This document shows positions 47,128 to 57,439 of a stretch of DNA of 64,000 nucleotides, piece after piece. How positions within the stretch are numbered: position 1 is the first letter of the stretch; each line of letters starts with the position of its first letter. Origin of the DNA: Thaumasiovibrio sp047250365 (GTDB lineage: Bacteria; Pseudomonadota; Gammaproteobacteria; Enterobacterales; Vibrionaceae). The stretch is taken from assembly GCF_047250365.1 (NCBI RefSeq), contig NZ_JBLBVL010000006.1:199141-263140 (forward strand), given 5' to 3'. Position numbers and translations under genes: made by a program. The notes under the pieces are model-generated. The model searched no databases. It worked only from the letters and a program-made list of their open reading frames with translations, and was not told the DNA's origin.

Positions 47128-48746
47128 TAGCTATTTGCCTCCATCATTGGCAGTACGATTCGAAAGGTGCAGCCCGCAGAGCTATCACGCCCTTGCATTG
47201 GTTCAATATCTATATGCCCGCCAATGCCTTCAATTATTGTGCGGCAGACCGCCAACCCAAGCCCGATACCATCGGGCTTGGTTGAATAAAGGCTCTGAAA
47301 TATTTGCGATTGTTGCGACGGTGAGATACCACAACCATTATCACAGACTCGAGCGGTTAACTCTTTCTCGCCCATTATCAGCTCAATAACCACCTGTGAT
47401 GCCCCCGCCTGAATCGAGTTCTTAAATAGGTTCAAAAATACCTGCGTCATTCCGAGCTTATCCGCCTCGATAGCGATCTGTTGCTGTGGGGCGTTAAGCT
47501 TGATATCCAACATGCTTTTGCCTATCGACTCTTGCAATAAACGCTGCGCATCCAAAACACAACGCTCAATAGAGACAGGCTCAACCTGAATAAACTGGCC
47601 TTGTGTTACCCCCTTAGAGATGCGGCGATGGATCTGGACCGCCTTATCCAAGGCAAACTCAACATCTTGATTCAGCTCCAGCAGCAAGCCTCTGTTTAAT
47701 TGCTCTCCCTTACGCAGCAGGCTGATCGATAGCTGACTATTCATCAGCGCTGTCTGAAGGGGCGATGCTACCTCATGAGCAATCGTTGAGCTCAATTCGT
47801 TCAAAGAGGATTTCTGCGCAAGGTTAGAAAGTAGCGCTTGGCTATCTCGCAACCTGACATGCATTGAGCGTTGATTATCGTGATAGGCGCCTAGAATAAG
47901 GGCTATCAACGCCGTCATGGCAAACAACATCTGAATCTCGGTGACCGAATAGAGGCTTGCCTGCATCAACACGTACAAGCTGGCCGACAACACATTCACC
48001 ACAAAGGCGCTAATCACGCCAACCTGCACACCATTTCTGGCTGAGATCAGCGCAACCGGTAAGATTATCAAGTAATGGTAATGAGACAGCGCTGGTTGAA
48101 AAACAATCGCCGCAAATAGCCCAACGCTGAGGACAACCATTAGGCTGGTGACACCAATAACATCATAGCGAAGCTCTTTTTGGTGCAATGATGACCACCA
48201 CGGCCTAGACTTACCATACATCGCATTTTCTAGCGTGAACGCAAGGGGAGAGAACATCAACACCCCGGTTAGATCTCCCACCAGAAATGAGACGACGACA
48301 GAAGATAGAGACTCAATGCGAACAAAGCCGTAGCCGTAAAGTAATAACGCAGCACTGATGCCGGATAGTATCGTCGCTATCAAGCTGACCAATAAAAACG
48401 TCCAAACCACTCGAATCTCAGACAGGTTCAATCTGCTTGCATTGCTCAGTTGCCTTAATACACCCCCAGCGACGACATAAACCAAGGTTTGCCGTGCAAT
48501 ATGCAGCCAATTAAAACTGGTCAACTCCCAGAGCGGCACATCAAAAAGGCTAGCAAAGGCCGCCGCAATAAAGACGAAGGGGAAGATGCGTAGCCCATGA
48601 CTATAGCTCAGCGCCATAATAAATGCGGGAGCAGGAAAAAACGCACTTAACGCCGTCGCCTCTGGGTCTACTAAAAAAAGTACCGAGAATTGATAAAGCA
48701 AAATAAATGTTACGATAAGACGAAAGCAATGTTTGAAAGAAATCAT
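47127..48746 (-). CDS. MASE1-type sensor histidine kinase
   Basis: This 539-residue protein has an N-terminal array of about eight hydrophobic helices with MASE1 features (FFPAPAFIMAL, VVSFLVGDLTGVLMFSPLAF). The kinase core follows: H-box STIAHEVASPLQTALMNSQ, N-box FLNLFKNSIQAG, G1 VCDNGCGIS and G2 GIGLGLAV. The signal is unknown. The ATG at 48746 is favoured; a TTG nine codons upstream has no better ribosome site. It is coupled to the FixJ-like gene. Confidence 0.9.
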   Translation of the reverse strand: MISFKHCFRLIVTFILLYQFSVLFLVDPEATALSAFFPAPAFIMALSYSHGLRIFPFVFIAAAFASLFDVPLWELTSFNWLHIARQTLVYVVAGGVLRQLSNASRLNLSEIRVVWTFLLVSLIATILSGISAALLLYGYGFVRIESLSSVVVSFLVGDLTGVLMFSPLAFTLENAMYGKSRPWWSSLHQKELRYDVIGVTSLMVVLSVGLFAAIVFQPALSHYHYLIILPVALISARNGVQVGVISAFVVNVLSASLYVLMQASLYSVTEIQMLFAMTALIALILGAYHDNQRSMHVRLRDSQALLSNLAQKSSLNELSSTIAHEVASPLQTALMNSQLSISLLRKGEQLNRGLLLELNQDVEFALDKAVQIHRRISKGVTQGQFIQVEPVSIERCVLDAQRLLQESIGKSMLDIKLNAPQQQIAIEADKLGMTQVFLNLFKNSIQAGASQVVIELIMGEKELTARVCDNGCGISPSQQSQIFQSLYSTKPDGIGLGLAVCRTIIEGIGGHIDIEPMQGRDSSAGCTFRIVLPMMEANS

Positions 48747-49016
48747 TAACTGAAAGCCATGCACGAAGATCAATACTACAAGGAAGCGTTAGTCACTCCC
48801 CAATTGAAAACCCCGCGACTATACCGACTCAGGCTATTCACGAATAGAGACTTAGTCACAAAATCAACGATTGATCAAACCGTTACACCCAAGTTTATCA
48901 AACATGCCCGCATTCACGGATTGACAATTTAACTTGCAAACCTAGTATTTTTTACTGATTCGGCGCTAACGATAATTTTATAGATTGTTAACCATTAAAA
49001 TCGGTTAGGAATTACT

Positions 49017-50360
49017 ATGAAACACAGCACACCCACCCTGTCAGCCATTGCCATCTCATTATTATTGCTAGGATGTGGAGGCTCGGATGACCCCGGCCCG
49101 GCCCCAACCTCGCATAAACTAACAGCCATCGATGGCTACCTCATCAATGCAGAGGTTTATATCGACCGCAACAATAATGGCGTCGCCGACCCTGATGAAA
49201 AACTGGCGAAACGTACCAATGAGAATGGCGAGATAGCCATTGCTACTGCCGATCTTAATTACAACGTCATCATTCGTGCGATAGCTGGAGAGACCCGTGA
49301 CAGCGACAAAGGCGGAACCGTCGATAGCAACTTTGATTTGATTGCACCTGCCAATAATCCGGTTGCGACACCGTTTACAACCCTTGCCCACATTCAAGAT
49401 ATCACCATGGAAGAGTTAGCGGCTGAGCTCGGTTACAGTGAAAAGACACTCTCCGGTGATTATATCGCATTAAAACAAAGCGAGCCGGATGCAGCCAAGG
49501 CCCACCTCTTTGCCAGAAGCCTCTCACCCTCTCTGTCTGACACAACCGAATTAGAGCAGCGTTCACGAGCCATTCAGCAAAGTATTGATGCGCTCGGGAA
49601 TAACAGCGAGGATTTCGACCGGCATATCATTCGGATCTCTGATAGCGGTGGAGCGTTCACCACATTGATGCAGCCAACCCTGCAAGAGTTCATGGATGAA
49701 AAAAGCTACTTCACATTTAGTCTGAATGACTTTTGGCGCACCCGCAACAATGGCGATGAAACCGCTAACTGGGACTTCGACATCAATAACGCATCGGTTT
49801 CCATCGACGGAACGGAGCTGACACTATCCTTTGATAGCAACAACCCCAATTCCTTCTTCATGACCTGGGAAGGACAAGAGTGTGAGCATCCTTATCAACC
49901 AGGTTTTTGCCGCTCAGAGATGCAAGATGATCTGATCTTCATGGAACATCCCTTTGCTCTAGCCGTTTCAGTTGATGGCGACATTCAAGTCTATATTCAG
50001 CCATCAATGACCGAGACGATTGACCATAATCTTGCGGGTTTTGACGCATACGACCTATCGCAGAGCCCGATCGAACAAAATGGCTATTACCACCTCGATG
50101 ACGAATCGACTACATGGTCACCGACCCCTCGACTTACCGTACTCGGCAATGACAGCATCGCTATCGTTGGTGATGAAACACAAGGGGTGATTGAATTTGA
50201 TGGTGATACCTACCAAGTGCTGCGTGGCAATGGAGAGCTGTACCTTATCAAGCGCCAAGATGACGATCACCCTTCATTGTTGATCCGTAGCGAAGATCTG
50301 GCCCTCTCCTTGAGAGACAAATGGCAGAATCACTCGCTAGTGGACCCTAGCACTCGATAA
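49017..50360 (+). CDS. Lipoprotein with calcium-loop-like segment, function unknown
   Basis: This 447-residue protein has a signal peptide and lipobox LLLGCGG. Directly after a short linker is YIDRNNNGVADPDEK, an Asp/Asn-rich loop like the calcium-binding loops of dockerin or thrombospondin type 3 repeats. The surrounding IDGYLINAEVYIDR is common in marine gammaproteobacterial surface lipoproteins. The remaining 350 residues show no family I recognise. It is divergent from the sensor kinase, so it may be a target of that system. Confidence 0.85.
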   Translation: MKHSTPTLSAIAISLLLLGCGGSDDPGPAPTSHKLTAIDGYLINAEVYIDRNNNGVADPDEKLAKRTNENGEIAIATADLNYNVIIRAIAGETRDSDKGGTVDSNFDLIAPANNPVATPFTTLAHIQDITMEELAAELGYSEKTLSGDYIALKQSEPDAAKAHLFARSLSPSLSDTTELEQRSRAIQQSIDALGNNSEDFDRHIIRISDSGGAFTTLMQPTLQEFMDEKSYFTFSLNDFWRTRNNGDETANWDFDINNASVSIDGTELTLSFDSNNPNSFFMTWEGQECEHPYQPGFCRSEMQDDLIFMEHPFALAVSVDGDIQVYIQPSMTETIDHNLAGFDAYDLSQSPIEQNGYYHLDDESTTWSPTPRLTVLGNDSIAIVGDETQGVIEFDGDTYQVLRGNGELYLIKRQDDDHPSLLIRSEDLALSLRDKWQNHSLVDPSTR

Positions 50361-50371
50361 TTGCTTATCAG

Positions 50372-50401
50372 AAAAGTTGCCAGACTAGGCTGGCAACTTT
50401 T
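50372..50401 (+). terminator. Terminator after the lipoprotein gene
   Basis: AAAAGTTGCCAG and CTGGCAACTTTT form a perfect 12-bp stem with a 6-base loop, 11 bp after the stop. Confidence 0.9.
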
Positions 50402-50573
50402 AAAACACGGGTTTATTCACATAACAAGACTAGGCAGTCCAAACCTAAGTCAAGCACCGCCGCTTTAATCAGGGCAGGTTTTTGCATCACCTAATCCGTA
50501 TTACCTTTTCAAACGCCAAATAAAACAAGCTCACGGTTGAGCATCTGACTTGATAGATAATGCCTGCAGCATA

Positions 50574-50595
50574 ACAAAGCGCTCACGATGAGCGC
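50574..50595 (-). terminator. Probable terminator of the M42 peptidase gene
   Basis: On the minus strand GCGCTCA and TGAGCGC pair around a 3-base loop and are followed by TTTGTTA, about 30 bp after the peptidase stop. Confidence 0.55.
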
Positions 50596-50625
50596 CTGCT
50601 AGCTTTATGAGCTCATTAAACATGG

Positions 50626-51855
50626 TTACAGGTTATCCAAGCGAATATGGCTATTCTTTAGATCGTCCTGCGTCATGCCTTTACCATCATTTTGCTGATT
50701 AAAATGACGCAACAATTCTGTGATAGCATGGATAGAGGCAAGCAGATCCCCAGTATGCGCTGACTCAGAGCCTGTGTGCATGTTACGGATTGGATAGCCA
50801 ATGGTGATAGCGGCGCTATCTACACCCGCAAGCGCTGCCGCCATGCCATCGGTACCCATGTCACGCCCAGAGAAATCGAGCTGATAGGGAATGTCTTTGT
50901 TGCGGCAAACCTGCTCAAGGGTCTGTACTAAATATTCCGACGCCACAGAGCCACGACCAATGGTAAAACCTTCGCCCATCTTCAGCGGGTTCATGTTGCG
51001 GCCACCAATCCCTGGGGCTGCTTCATAATCGTGATTCACATCGGTGGCGATCAAGACATCTGGCTTGAGCTCACCCACTACTTGCGTAGAACCAAAACGG
51101 CCAATTTCTTCGTGAGTGGCAATCGTATACAAGACGCGAACGTTATCCAGCGACTCATTAGCTAGTATGCGGGCAATCTCCGTCACCGAGAAACAGCCTA
51201 AGCCATTATCGAGATACGCACCATAAAAGGTATCGGCTGATACGCCGCGTTTGATTGGGCGATCAAGCAAGATAGGGTCGCCAACACGCAGACCCAGCGC
51301 TTCAACCTGCGCCTTGCGATCTTCGCCATGCATGTGCAATTCAAGATAGATTGAGTCTGGCTTGATGCCCGCCTCACCGCTTCGTTGCGCTGGGGTCGAG
51401 AAGTGAATGGCTCCCAACGCCTCAACCGTTGCCCCATTGATCACCTTGTAGGCACCCTGTTTTTCTGGGTCTTGGCAGAAAACCTTAACCTCATGGCCAA
51501 TCAGTGTGGTCGGTAGAAATGAGTCGGTGTTAATCCACACTTTGCCGTCGCTATCAATCTTACGCACCTGCATACGGATCTTATCGGCATGACCAACAAT
51601 CATCACACTGGTTAGATCGTCACGTCCCGGGTGCGAGTCAAACACCAAGCTGGCATTGGCCTTAAATTGATGTACCGCCCAGCCTTCAGGCATAAATGAT
51701 TCAAATTCAGGCTTGATCACGCCATAGCTCATTGCTGCCTCAAAACCGATAGGAGAAGGCGCCGCCAAGACCTTTGACATAAATTCAAATTGTTGCTCTG
51801 GCATAGAAGCCGTCCAAGGCTGCTCGGATGTACTGCGGTTACTGTCTGTACTCAT
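50626..51855 (-). CDS. M42-family metallo-aminopeptidase
   Basis: This 409-residue protein has the M42 metal ligands and catalytic residues in order: GHADKIRM (His), GAYLDNGLG (bridging Asp), ATHEEIGRFG (catalytic Glu and ligand Glu), ATDVNHD (Asp) and NMHTGSESAHTGD (His). Such cytosolic tetrahedral enzymes trim oligopeptides. It is somewhat longer than the family norm owing to an N-terminal extension. It is separated from the mng-type operon by a terminator, so it is a unit of its own. Confidence 0.92.
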   Translation of the reverse strand: MSTDSNRSTSEQPWTASMPEQQFEFMSKVLAAPSPIGFEAAMSYGVIKPEFESFMPEGWAVHQFKANASLVFDSHPGRDDLTSVMIVGHADKIRMQVRKIDSDGKVWINTDSFLPTTLIGHEVKVFCQDPEKQGAYKVINGATVEALGAIHFSTPAQRSGEAGIKPDSIYLELHMHGEDRKAQVEALGLRVGDPILLDRPIKRGVSADTFYGAYLDNGLGCFSVTEIARILANESLDNVRVLYTIATHEEIGRFGSTQVVGELKPDVLIATDVNHDYEAAPGIGGRNMNPLKMGEGFTIGRGSVASEYLVQTLEQVCRNKDIPYQLDFSGRDMGTDGMAAALAGVDSAAITIGYPIRNMHTGSESAHTGDLLASIHAITELLRHFNQQNDGKGMTQDDLKNSHIRLDNL

Positions 51856-52302
51856 TGGTTTCTCATACTTAATCTATTAATGCATGCTACGTTAATGAGT
51901 GCTTAGGTTAACTGCAAGTCTTTCTTTTATAAAAGATAATTGCTGCCCTCAATTTCATCGTTCACCATGATCTTTTTGCATCGTACCCCCGCTCGCAAAA
52001 GAGAAGTACCTATAAGGTGCGACTTAAACACTGAGTTTTATAATCTTGGCTGTCTTCTCAATAATGTCGCTCTCATCTTTTTCGATTTAAATCTCTAACA
52101 GACGCTGTTGTTCGGCCAATGTCACTACCGCCAGATTTGCTACGTGATACCCGTTAGGATAACACCACCACCGATAGTCTAGTAACAACCCTGCATAATA
52201 AAAAAGCCCACAAATCCAGCAAGAATTGTGGGCAAATCAGAGGAGCAAACTCTGAAGCATTACCAATAAAGCATTACATCAAGACGTTATATGTCGTGGG
52301 GA
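51856..52302. other. 447-bp intergenic region
   Basis: It contains upstream sequence of the M42 gene and, at its right end, the terminator of the manA operon. No gene with a start codon is supported. A minus-strand frame open from about 52236 to 52089 looks faintly protein-like but has no start. Confidence 0.6.
52197..52233 (-). terminator. Terminator of the mannosylglycerate operon
   Basis: On the minus strand GCCCACAA pairs with TTGTGGGC around a 12-base loop and is followed by TTTTTTATT, about 70 bp after the manA stop. Confidence 0.85.
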
Positions 52303-53499
52303 CTAGTTAAACGCTCGAGCCAATGTACCGCTCCCTTGATATTGGTAACTGGTAGCGCTATGACAAACAAAGGCTGACTCACCCGCTTTCAACGTCACGA
52401 CCTTGTCAGCCACAACAAGCGATACCTCGCCCTCGATACAAAAGAGTATCTCAGCACTGCGCACAAACTGAGAGCGACGGATATTATCGAGTGACTCCAA
52501 CACCTCAAAGCCAAAATCATCGACAGGGATGGCATAAGAACGCTTACCTTCCATCTTGGTTGGCGCTAGGCGTAAGTCTTCATAATTGATTGATTCAAAC
52601 ACCGTATTGTCGATCAGCTCTTCGACATCCATATGCTTAGGGGTCAATCCAGCGCGAAGCACATTGTCAGAGTTCGCCATAATCTCTAAGCCCGTACCCT
52701 GCACATAGGCATGCGGAGTCTCGGCGTGCAAAAACATCGCCTCGCCAGGTTCTAGCTCAATGACGTTTAAAAGCAGTGGTGAGAATAAACCAATATCATC
52801 GGCATATTCATCAGCAAAGCCGCTTATCAGCTCAAAGGCTTCACGAGCCTTGGCGGTCTGTGGGCGTGCAGATAACGACAACTTCAATTCAGCCAATGCT
52901 AAGCGCTTTTTCTCACCAGATAGGCTCATTACCGCAGCAAAAAAGGCACGCAGACCAACAGATGTCGGCAATGCCTTTAATGCCGTAAGTTCATCGGCCA
53001 GTGTCTTAATGTTGACCTGCTCAAACAAAGATATGATCTCACTGATTGGCCTAAAGCCATTCATAGCCTTATAAAAGGTTAAGGCATACACTAACTCTGG
53101 CTTGTGGTTATCGTCTTTGTAGTTTCGGTTTGGGGCACCCAACTCGATACCCAGCTCGTTTTCTGTTGAAAAGCCCTGCTGCGCCTTATCTTTACGAGGA
53201 TGAACCTGCACAGACAATACCTTATCAGCGGATAAAACCTTGAAAAGATATGGCAAATCACCAAAACGATGCGCCGTGTATTCGCCTAATACTGCATTAG
53301 GGTCTTGCTTGATCAACTCAGATAACAACATGCCGTTATCTGCTAAGGTTGAGCAACCATTTGGGTGAGCGCCCATCCAGATCTCAGCCTGTGGCTGATT
53401 ATTTGGATTAGCAATACCAAACAGCTCATTCATTGCATGCAGGCTTCCCCACACATAGTTTTGAATGACGTTATCGAGTTTGAATAAATTTGATTGCAT
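52303..53499 (-). CDS. manA: Mannose-6-phosphate isomerase, class I
   Basis: This 398-residue protein has type I isomerase zinc-site sequence: LSVQVHPRKDKAQQG near 97 and HKPELVYALT near 135, with LHAETPHAYVQGTGLEIMANSDN near 260. It converts mannose-6-phosphate to fructose-6-phosphate in the cytosol. The ATG at 53499 has GAGAG upstream. As last gene of the operon it handles the mannose half of mannosylglycerate. Confidence 0.95.
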   Translation of the reverse strand: MQSNLFKLDNVIQNYVWGSLHAMNELFGIANPNNQPQAEIWMGAHPNGCSTLADNGMLLSELIKQDPNAVLGEYTAHRFGDLPYLFKVLSADKVLSVQVHPRKDKAQQGFSTENELGIELGAPNRNYKDDNHKPELVYALTFYKAMNGFRPISEIISLFEQVNIKTLADELTALKALPTSVGLRAFFAAVMSLSGEKKRLALAELKLSLSARPQTAKAREAFELISGFADEYADDIGLFSPLLLNVIELEPGEAMFLHAETPHAYVQGTGLEIMANSDNVLRAGLTPKHMDVEELIDNTVFESINYEDLRLAPTKMEGKRSYAIPVDDFGFEVLESLDNIRRSQFVRSAEILFCIEGEVSLVVADKVVTLKAGESAFVCHSATSYQYQGSGTLARAFN

Positions 53500-53550
53500 G
53501 GTGTCTCTCACTATCTTTCGCCGTGTTCTCTGAGTGCTCGGCGCAACTAC

Positions 53551-54708
53551 CTATAATATTTGCTGGCCTAATTTCAGCGTAGCGGCAACATTACGGGCAG
53601 TCCTGACCAGATTATCTTCGGCCTCTGCTAACACCTGACTCAATGTTTGAGGAGAGCGAACCGTTCCAAAAACGCTCTCTATTGATTGGTAAAGTTGGTC
53701 GATTTCCTGCCCAAGCGAGCCGGCAATCCCTATTGTTGGGATCCCTTGTAACTGGGCACGCCTTGCAATACCAAACGGCGTTTTCCCGTTGAGGGTTTGA
53801 TTGTCCATCTGCCCTTCGCCAGTCACAACCAGGCTAGCACCGTCTAACAGGGAGTTAGCATTTAGGCTGTCTAATACCATCTCGATGCCAGGCTTTATCT
53901 GAATATCAAAGGCAAGGCTTAACCCCATCGGAGCGCCACCTGCGGCGCCAAAGCCTTGGGTGCTTCGATGATCAATACCGGTTTGCTGCTTAGCTATCTG
54001 GGCAAAGTGACTGAGCGCCGCATCCAGTTGCTGTACTTGTTGTTCGCTGGCCCCTTTTTGCGGGCCAAATACTGCACTGGCGCCGCATTCACCACACAGT
54101 GGGTTGCTCACATCACAAGCCACGATAAAGCTAACGTCCGCGCAGCGTGGATGAAGCTGCGAGGTATCAATCTGTGCGAGTTGCGATAACGCCTCTGCGC
54201 CAAAACCAAGTTCATGGCCATGGGCATCCAGCAGTTTGCCTCCCAACGCTTGGAAGATCCCAGCCCCACCATCATTGGTAGCACTGCCACCGAGTCCGAT
54301 GATGACCTGCTCTACTCCAAGATCTAATGCATCCTTAATCAGTAATCCGGTTCCATACGATGAGCTTAACATTGGATTGCGCTCTTGAGCGGTGACAAGG
54401 TCCAAACCTGAAGCCTGTGCAAACTCAATAAGGGCTGTATTTATGGTTTTATCGCCATCAACTTGATTCAGCAAAGCCCAGTAAGCATCGCACTCTCGAC
54501 CAAGGGGATCGCTAGTAACCGTCCAGCGCTTTTCACCATGCAAGGCACTCAAAAGCACATCGACGGTACCTTCCCCACCATCGGCAAGCGGCATCTGCAC
54601 AAACTCAGCATCCGGAAAAATCTCGGCAAACCCACGTTCAATGCATTCGGCCACTTGCTGGGCAGAGAGCGACTCTTTAAACGAATCTGGAGCAATGACT
54701 ATTTTCAT
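53551..54708 (-). CDS. Glycerate kinase (GarK/GlxK family)
   Basis: This 385-residue protein starts MKIVIAPDSFKESLSAQQVA and has PLADGGEGTVDVLL near 41, IGLGGSATNDGGAGIFQALG near 140 and VTGEGQMDNQTLNGKTP near 290, all landmarks of the family. It phosphorylates D-glycerate to 2-phosphoglycerate. It lies between mngB and manA and would consume the glycerate released by MngB. In E. coli this gene is not in the mng locus. Confidence 0.94.
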   Translation of the reverse strand: MKIVIAPDSFKESLSAQQVAECIERGFAEIFPDAEFVQMPLADGGEGTVDVLLSALHGEKRWTVTSDPLGRECDAYWALLNQVDGDKTINTALIEFAQASGLDLVTAQERNPMLSSSYGTGLLIKDALDLGVEQVIIGLGGSATNDGGAGIFQALGGKLLDAHGHELGFGAEALSQLAQIDTSQLHPRCADVSFIVACDVSNPLCGECGASAVFGPQKGASEQQVQQLDAALSHFAQIAKQQTGIDHRSTQGFGAAGGAPMGLSLAFDIQIKPGIEMVLDSLNANSLLDGASLVVTGEGQMDNQTLNGKTPFGIARRAQLQGIPTIGIAGSLGQEIDQLYQSIESVFGTVRSPQTLSQVLAEAEDNLVRTARNVAATLKLGQQIL

Positions 54709-54736
54709 ACCTGCTACCTATTCTTCTCAACAGTCC

Positions 54737-54766
54737 AAGCACCCCCTATCGAAGTAGGGAGTGCTT
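54737..54766 (-). other. Intercistronic hairpin between mngB and glycerate kinase
   Basis: AAGCACCCCCTA and TAGGGAGTGCTT pair over 12 bp with one mismatch around a 6-base loop. No T-run follows on the minus strand, so an mRNA-stabilising or processing hairpin is more likely than a terminator. Confidence 0.5.
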
Positions 54767-54774
54767 AGTATTAA

Positions 54775-57414
54775 TTAAAATTTGACTTGGAAGGATTTCG
54801 CTTGGCAAGCCAGCAGTGAACCAAAGCTTTGGGCCTCAACGTTGCTATCAAGCAGGCGCTCATCCATGCTCACCGCTTGCCAGCTTGTTACTGGCTTGGT
54901 GAATGCAACGCTGTCTTCAATTGCACCTTGCTCAGCAGGGTTATACACACGCATGATTAATGCATCGTCATCCTCGGCCTTTTTCAGCACGCTCAGTACT
55001 GCGCCATTTTGATCTTTGCTTAGCAGCGAATACGTCAATGGCTTATCTTGCTCACCCACATTTAGCTTCATCGCGTTGTATGGGATTTTGTTGTAGCACT
55101 CGATTGGAGTCACATTGTCACGCGCCTCCGCCATGATGTTGGCGTCGACATGATTGCCAGCAAAGCCAAATAGAGCAAATTCGCAAACAATCTTGCCACG
55201 AGTTTGTGAGTCTGGCGTCGGGATCTTAATACCAGACGGACGACCCGGACGAAGCAATAGTTCTTCCTTACCAAGAACACCCACGCCACGCAGCAAGGTC
55301 AGTGCAAAAGTATCACGCTCTTGTGTTGCGTTAGATGAAATCACCTCAAATTCACGCAAGCCATTGGTCATCAGCGCCATACCACCGGCTGAATTTTCAA
55401 CCGCAGCGAAGTTCATCAACTGGTATACCGGAACCGGTGCTTCTTTCCATTTTTCTTGCTCCCAAACCGCCATCGCTGGATCGTTGGTTGGGCGAGTAAT
55501 CAAACCGAATTGGTTATCGGCAACCACATGCTCAGAGACAAATGGGGTTGGCACTAACACACGAACGCGGTGATCGTCAGCTTGGTTATCAAGCTCCATG
55601 CGCACCTCGATGCGACGAGAGCCTTGTTTAAGCACGACCTTGCAATCTACATCAACAAAGCCATTCTGACCTGTACGCTCTTCTCGCTCTTGCAGGTTAG
55701 CCGGAACGTTCATGCGTAGCTTGATTGTGGCAACTGACTGGAAGCCTTCATGCTGGATGCTAGTTTCAGCCTTGAACTCGTCTGAATACAACAACCACTC
55801 TTGGCGAGAGGGTGAGTAATCGTATTCATCACCGTCATCTGAGCCGTCTTCAATGCGTAGCACCTGATCAAATACCATCTCGGTTTCTTTATCGAAGATA
55901 GTTAGCGTGCCGTTATCATTAACATTAATGCGGTAGAATTCATTCTCAAGCAGATATTCCTTCTGCTCGGCCGCCTTCATGCTTCCTTTCGCATTGCCTT
56001 CAATGTGCAGCGTGGTGAAGCCCATTGCAGGAACGGTACGCTTGATCTGAATATCGTACTCAATGAATGGGTCGTAGTTACCGTAATGAACAATCTGGCG
56101 ATCGATCTTACCTGGGTCAATCACACGCTGGTCTTGAATGTAGTAGTCAACTTGGTTGCCATCTTCATCGAAGAGATTAAATTCATTGGCACGGATGGTG
56201 ATAGTGGTATTGATCACCTCTTCACGGGCATAAGGCGACAAGTTGAAGAAAGCCAGCTTGTCACAGCCTTCACGAGCAGGCATGTGATCAACAATCTTAC
56301 GCTTATAGAAGTGAATAAGATTGGTCGCCATGTCGTCAGCCAAGATGTAGCGGTTCAATATCTCTGCGTGCACCTTATCTGAACAACAACAGCCGATTGA
56401 GTCGTGAGCGTGGTTCTTCATGCTCTCTTTCCACATCTTTTCAATCAAACCGTGGTGGTATTCAAAGCCAAGTGACCATGCGATAGATGCTAATGGTTCA
56501 AGAATGTTAACGATCTTGTTCTCTACTTCAGCGTGGATAAGCTTGATATCCATACGGGTTGAAGAGATGGTGCGGTGAACACGCATGTACTTACCGTCGT
56601 TAAATTCACCCTTGATGGTATCTAGGTTGTCACGCTCTTCACGAATGCGGTCAAACACCTCTTCAAAGCGGCTCATTACGAACTCACGCTCTGGGTATAT
56701 CTCGCGCAGCTTATCCATCACCTCAAAGATGTCTTGTTGGATAGGCATCTGATCGTGGCCGTTTGGCAACAAGATATCCTTGGTGACAGAAGGCTTCTCT
56801 AGAACAGGGAAATATTTATCAAGACGTGCACGTAGGCCTTCTTCATCTTGAGGCAGGTATTTACCAATGGCATAGCCAAGCGGCAGCACCTGAGCCATTA
56901 CCTCTGAGCCATCGTTAGACTGCCATAAAAATTCTGTTTTGTTGGTGCCGTGACGCTCTGAACAGCCGCGCCAGAACATGGCGGTATCAATGCCAAAGCC
57001 GTTATAGATCATTGGTAGCTGTGAGCTCATTGAGAATGAGTCCGGCAGGTAACCAATCTTCATTGGTTGGCCTAACTCAAGGCAATCGCGCATTCCGTAC
57101 AGCATGTTGCGAACAATAGACTCACCAGAAACCTGCATGGTATCGGTTTGCGAATACCAAGGGCCAATGATTAGCTTTCCAGCTTCTGCCAGCGCCTTAA
57201 CACGCTCTTTGTTTTCAGGTTTGATGGCAAAATAATCTTCCAGAACCGCAGTTTGACCATCCAGTACATAGTATTTGTATTCGGGATCGTTCTCTAAACG
57301 GTTCATGATCTCTTCCATGTTATTCACTAGAAGAATGCGAGACTCTTCTGTTGTGAAATACCATTCACGATCCCAGTGCATGTGAGGAGTAATATGTACG
57401 CGTGATGTAGTCAT
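54775..57414 (-). CDS. mngB: Alpha-mannosidase MngB (GH38)
   Basis: This 879-residue protein has GH38 active-site sequence: HMHWDREWYFT at 11-21 (metal ligands His13 and Asp15) and GYLPDSFSMSSQLP with the probable nucleophile Asp125. KNHAHDSIGCCCSDKVH carries a further metal His-Asp. The length is close to E. coli MngB as I recall it. It cleaves 2-O-(6-phospho-alpha-mannosyl)-D-glycerate to mannose-6-phosphate and glycerate. It lies 207 bp after mngA. Confidence 0.94.
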   Translation of the reverse strand: MTTSRVHITPHMHWDREWYFTTEESRILLVNNMEEIMNRLENDPEYKYYVLDGQTAVLEDYFAIKPENKERVKALAEAGKLIIGPWYSQTDTMQVSGESIVRNMLYGMRDCLELGQPMKIGYLPDSFSMSSQLPMIYNGFGIDTAMFWRGCSERHGTNKTEFLWQSNDGSEVMAQVLPLGYAIGKYLPQDEEGLRARLDKYFPVLEKPSVTKDILLPNGHDQMPIQQDIFEVMDKLREIYPEREFVMSRFEEVFDRIREERDNLDTIKGEFNDGKYMRVHRTISSTRMDIKLIHAEVENKIVNILEPLASIAWSLGFEYHHGLIEKMWKESMKNHAHDSIGCCCSDKVHAEILNRYILADDMATNLIHFYKRKIVDHMPAREGCDKLAFFNLSPYAREEVINTTITIRANEFNLFDEDGNQVDYYIQDQRVIDPGKIDRQIVHYGNYDPFIEYDIQIKRTVPAMGFTTLHIEGNAKGSMKAAEQKEYLLENEFYRINVNDNGTLTIFDKETEMVFDQVLRIEDGSDDGDEYDYSPSRQEWLLYSDEFKAETSIQHEGFQSVATIKLRMNVPANLQEREERTGQNGFVDVDCKVVLKQGSRRIEVRMELDNQADDHRVRVLVPTPFVSEHVVADNQFGLITRPTNDPAMAVWEQEKWKEAPVPVYQLMNFAAVENSAGGMALMTNGLREFEVISSNATQERDTFALTLLRGVGVLGKEELLLRPGRPSGIKIPTPDSQTRGKIVCEFALFGFAGNHVDANIMAEARDNVTPIECYNKIPYNAMKLNVGEQDKPLTYSLLSKDQNGAVLSVLKKAEDDDALIMRVYNPAEQGAIEDSVAFTKPVTSWQAVSMDERLLDSNVEAQSFGSLLACQAKSFQVKF

Positions 57415-57439
57415 AGTGATTTACCTAATGTGATGCTTC

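Noticed and set aside
52024..52236. Minus-strand protein-like frame between manA and the M42 peptidase gene
   Set aside because: It has no start codon, contains a stop at 52087, and overlaps the operon terminator. A gene remnant cannot be excluded but is not supported.
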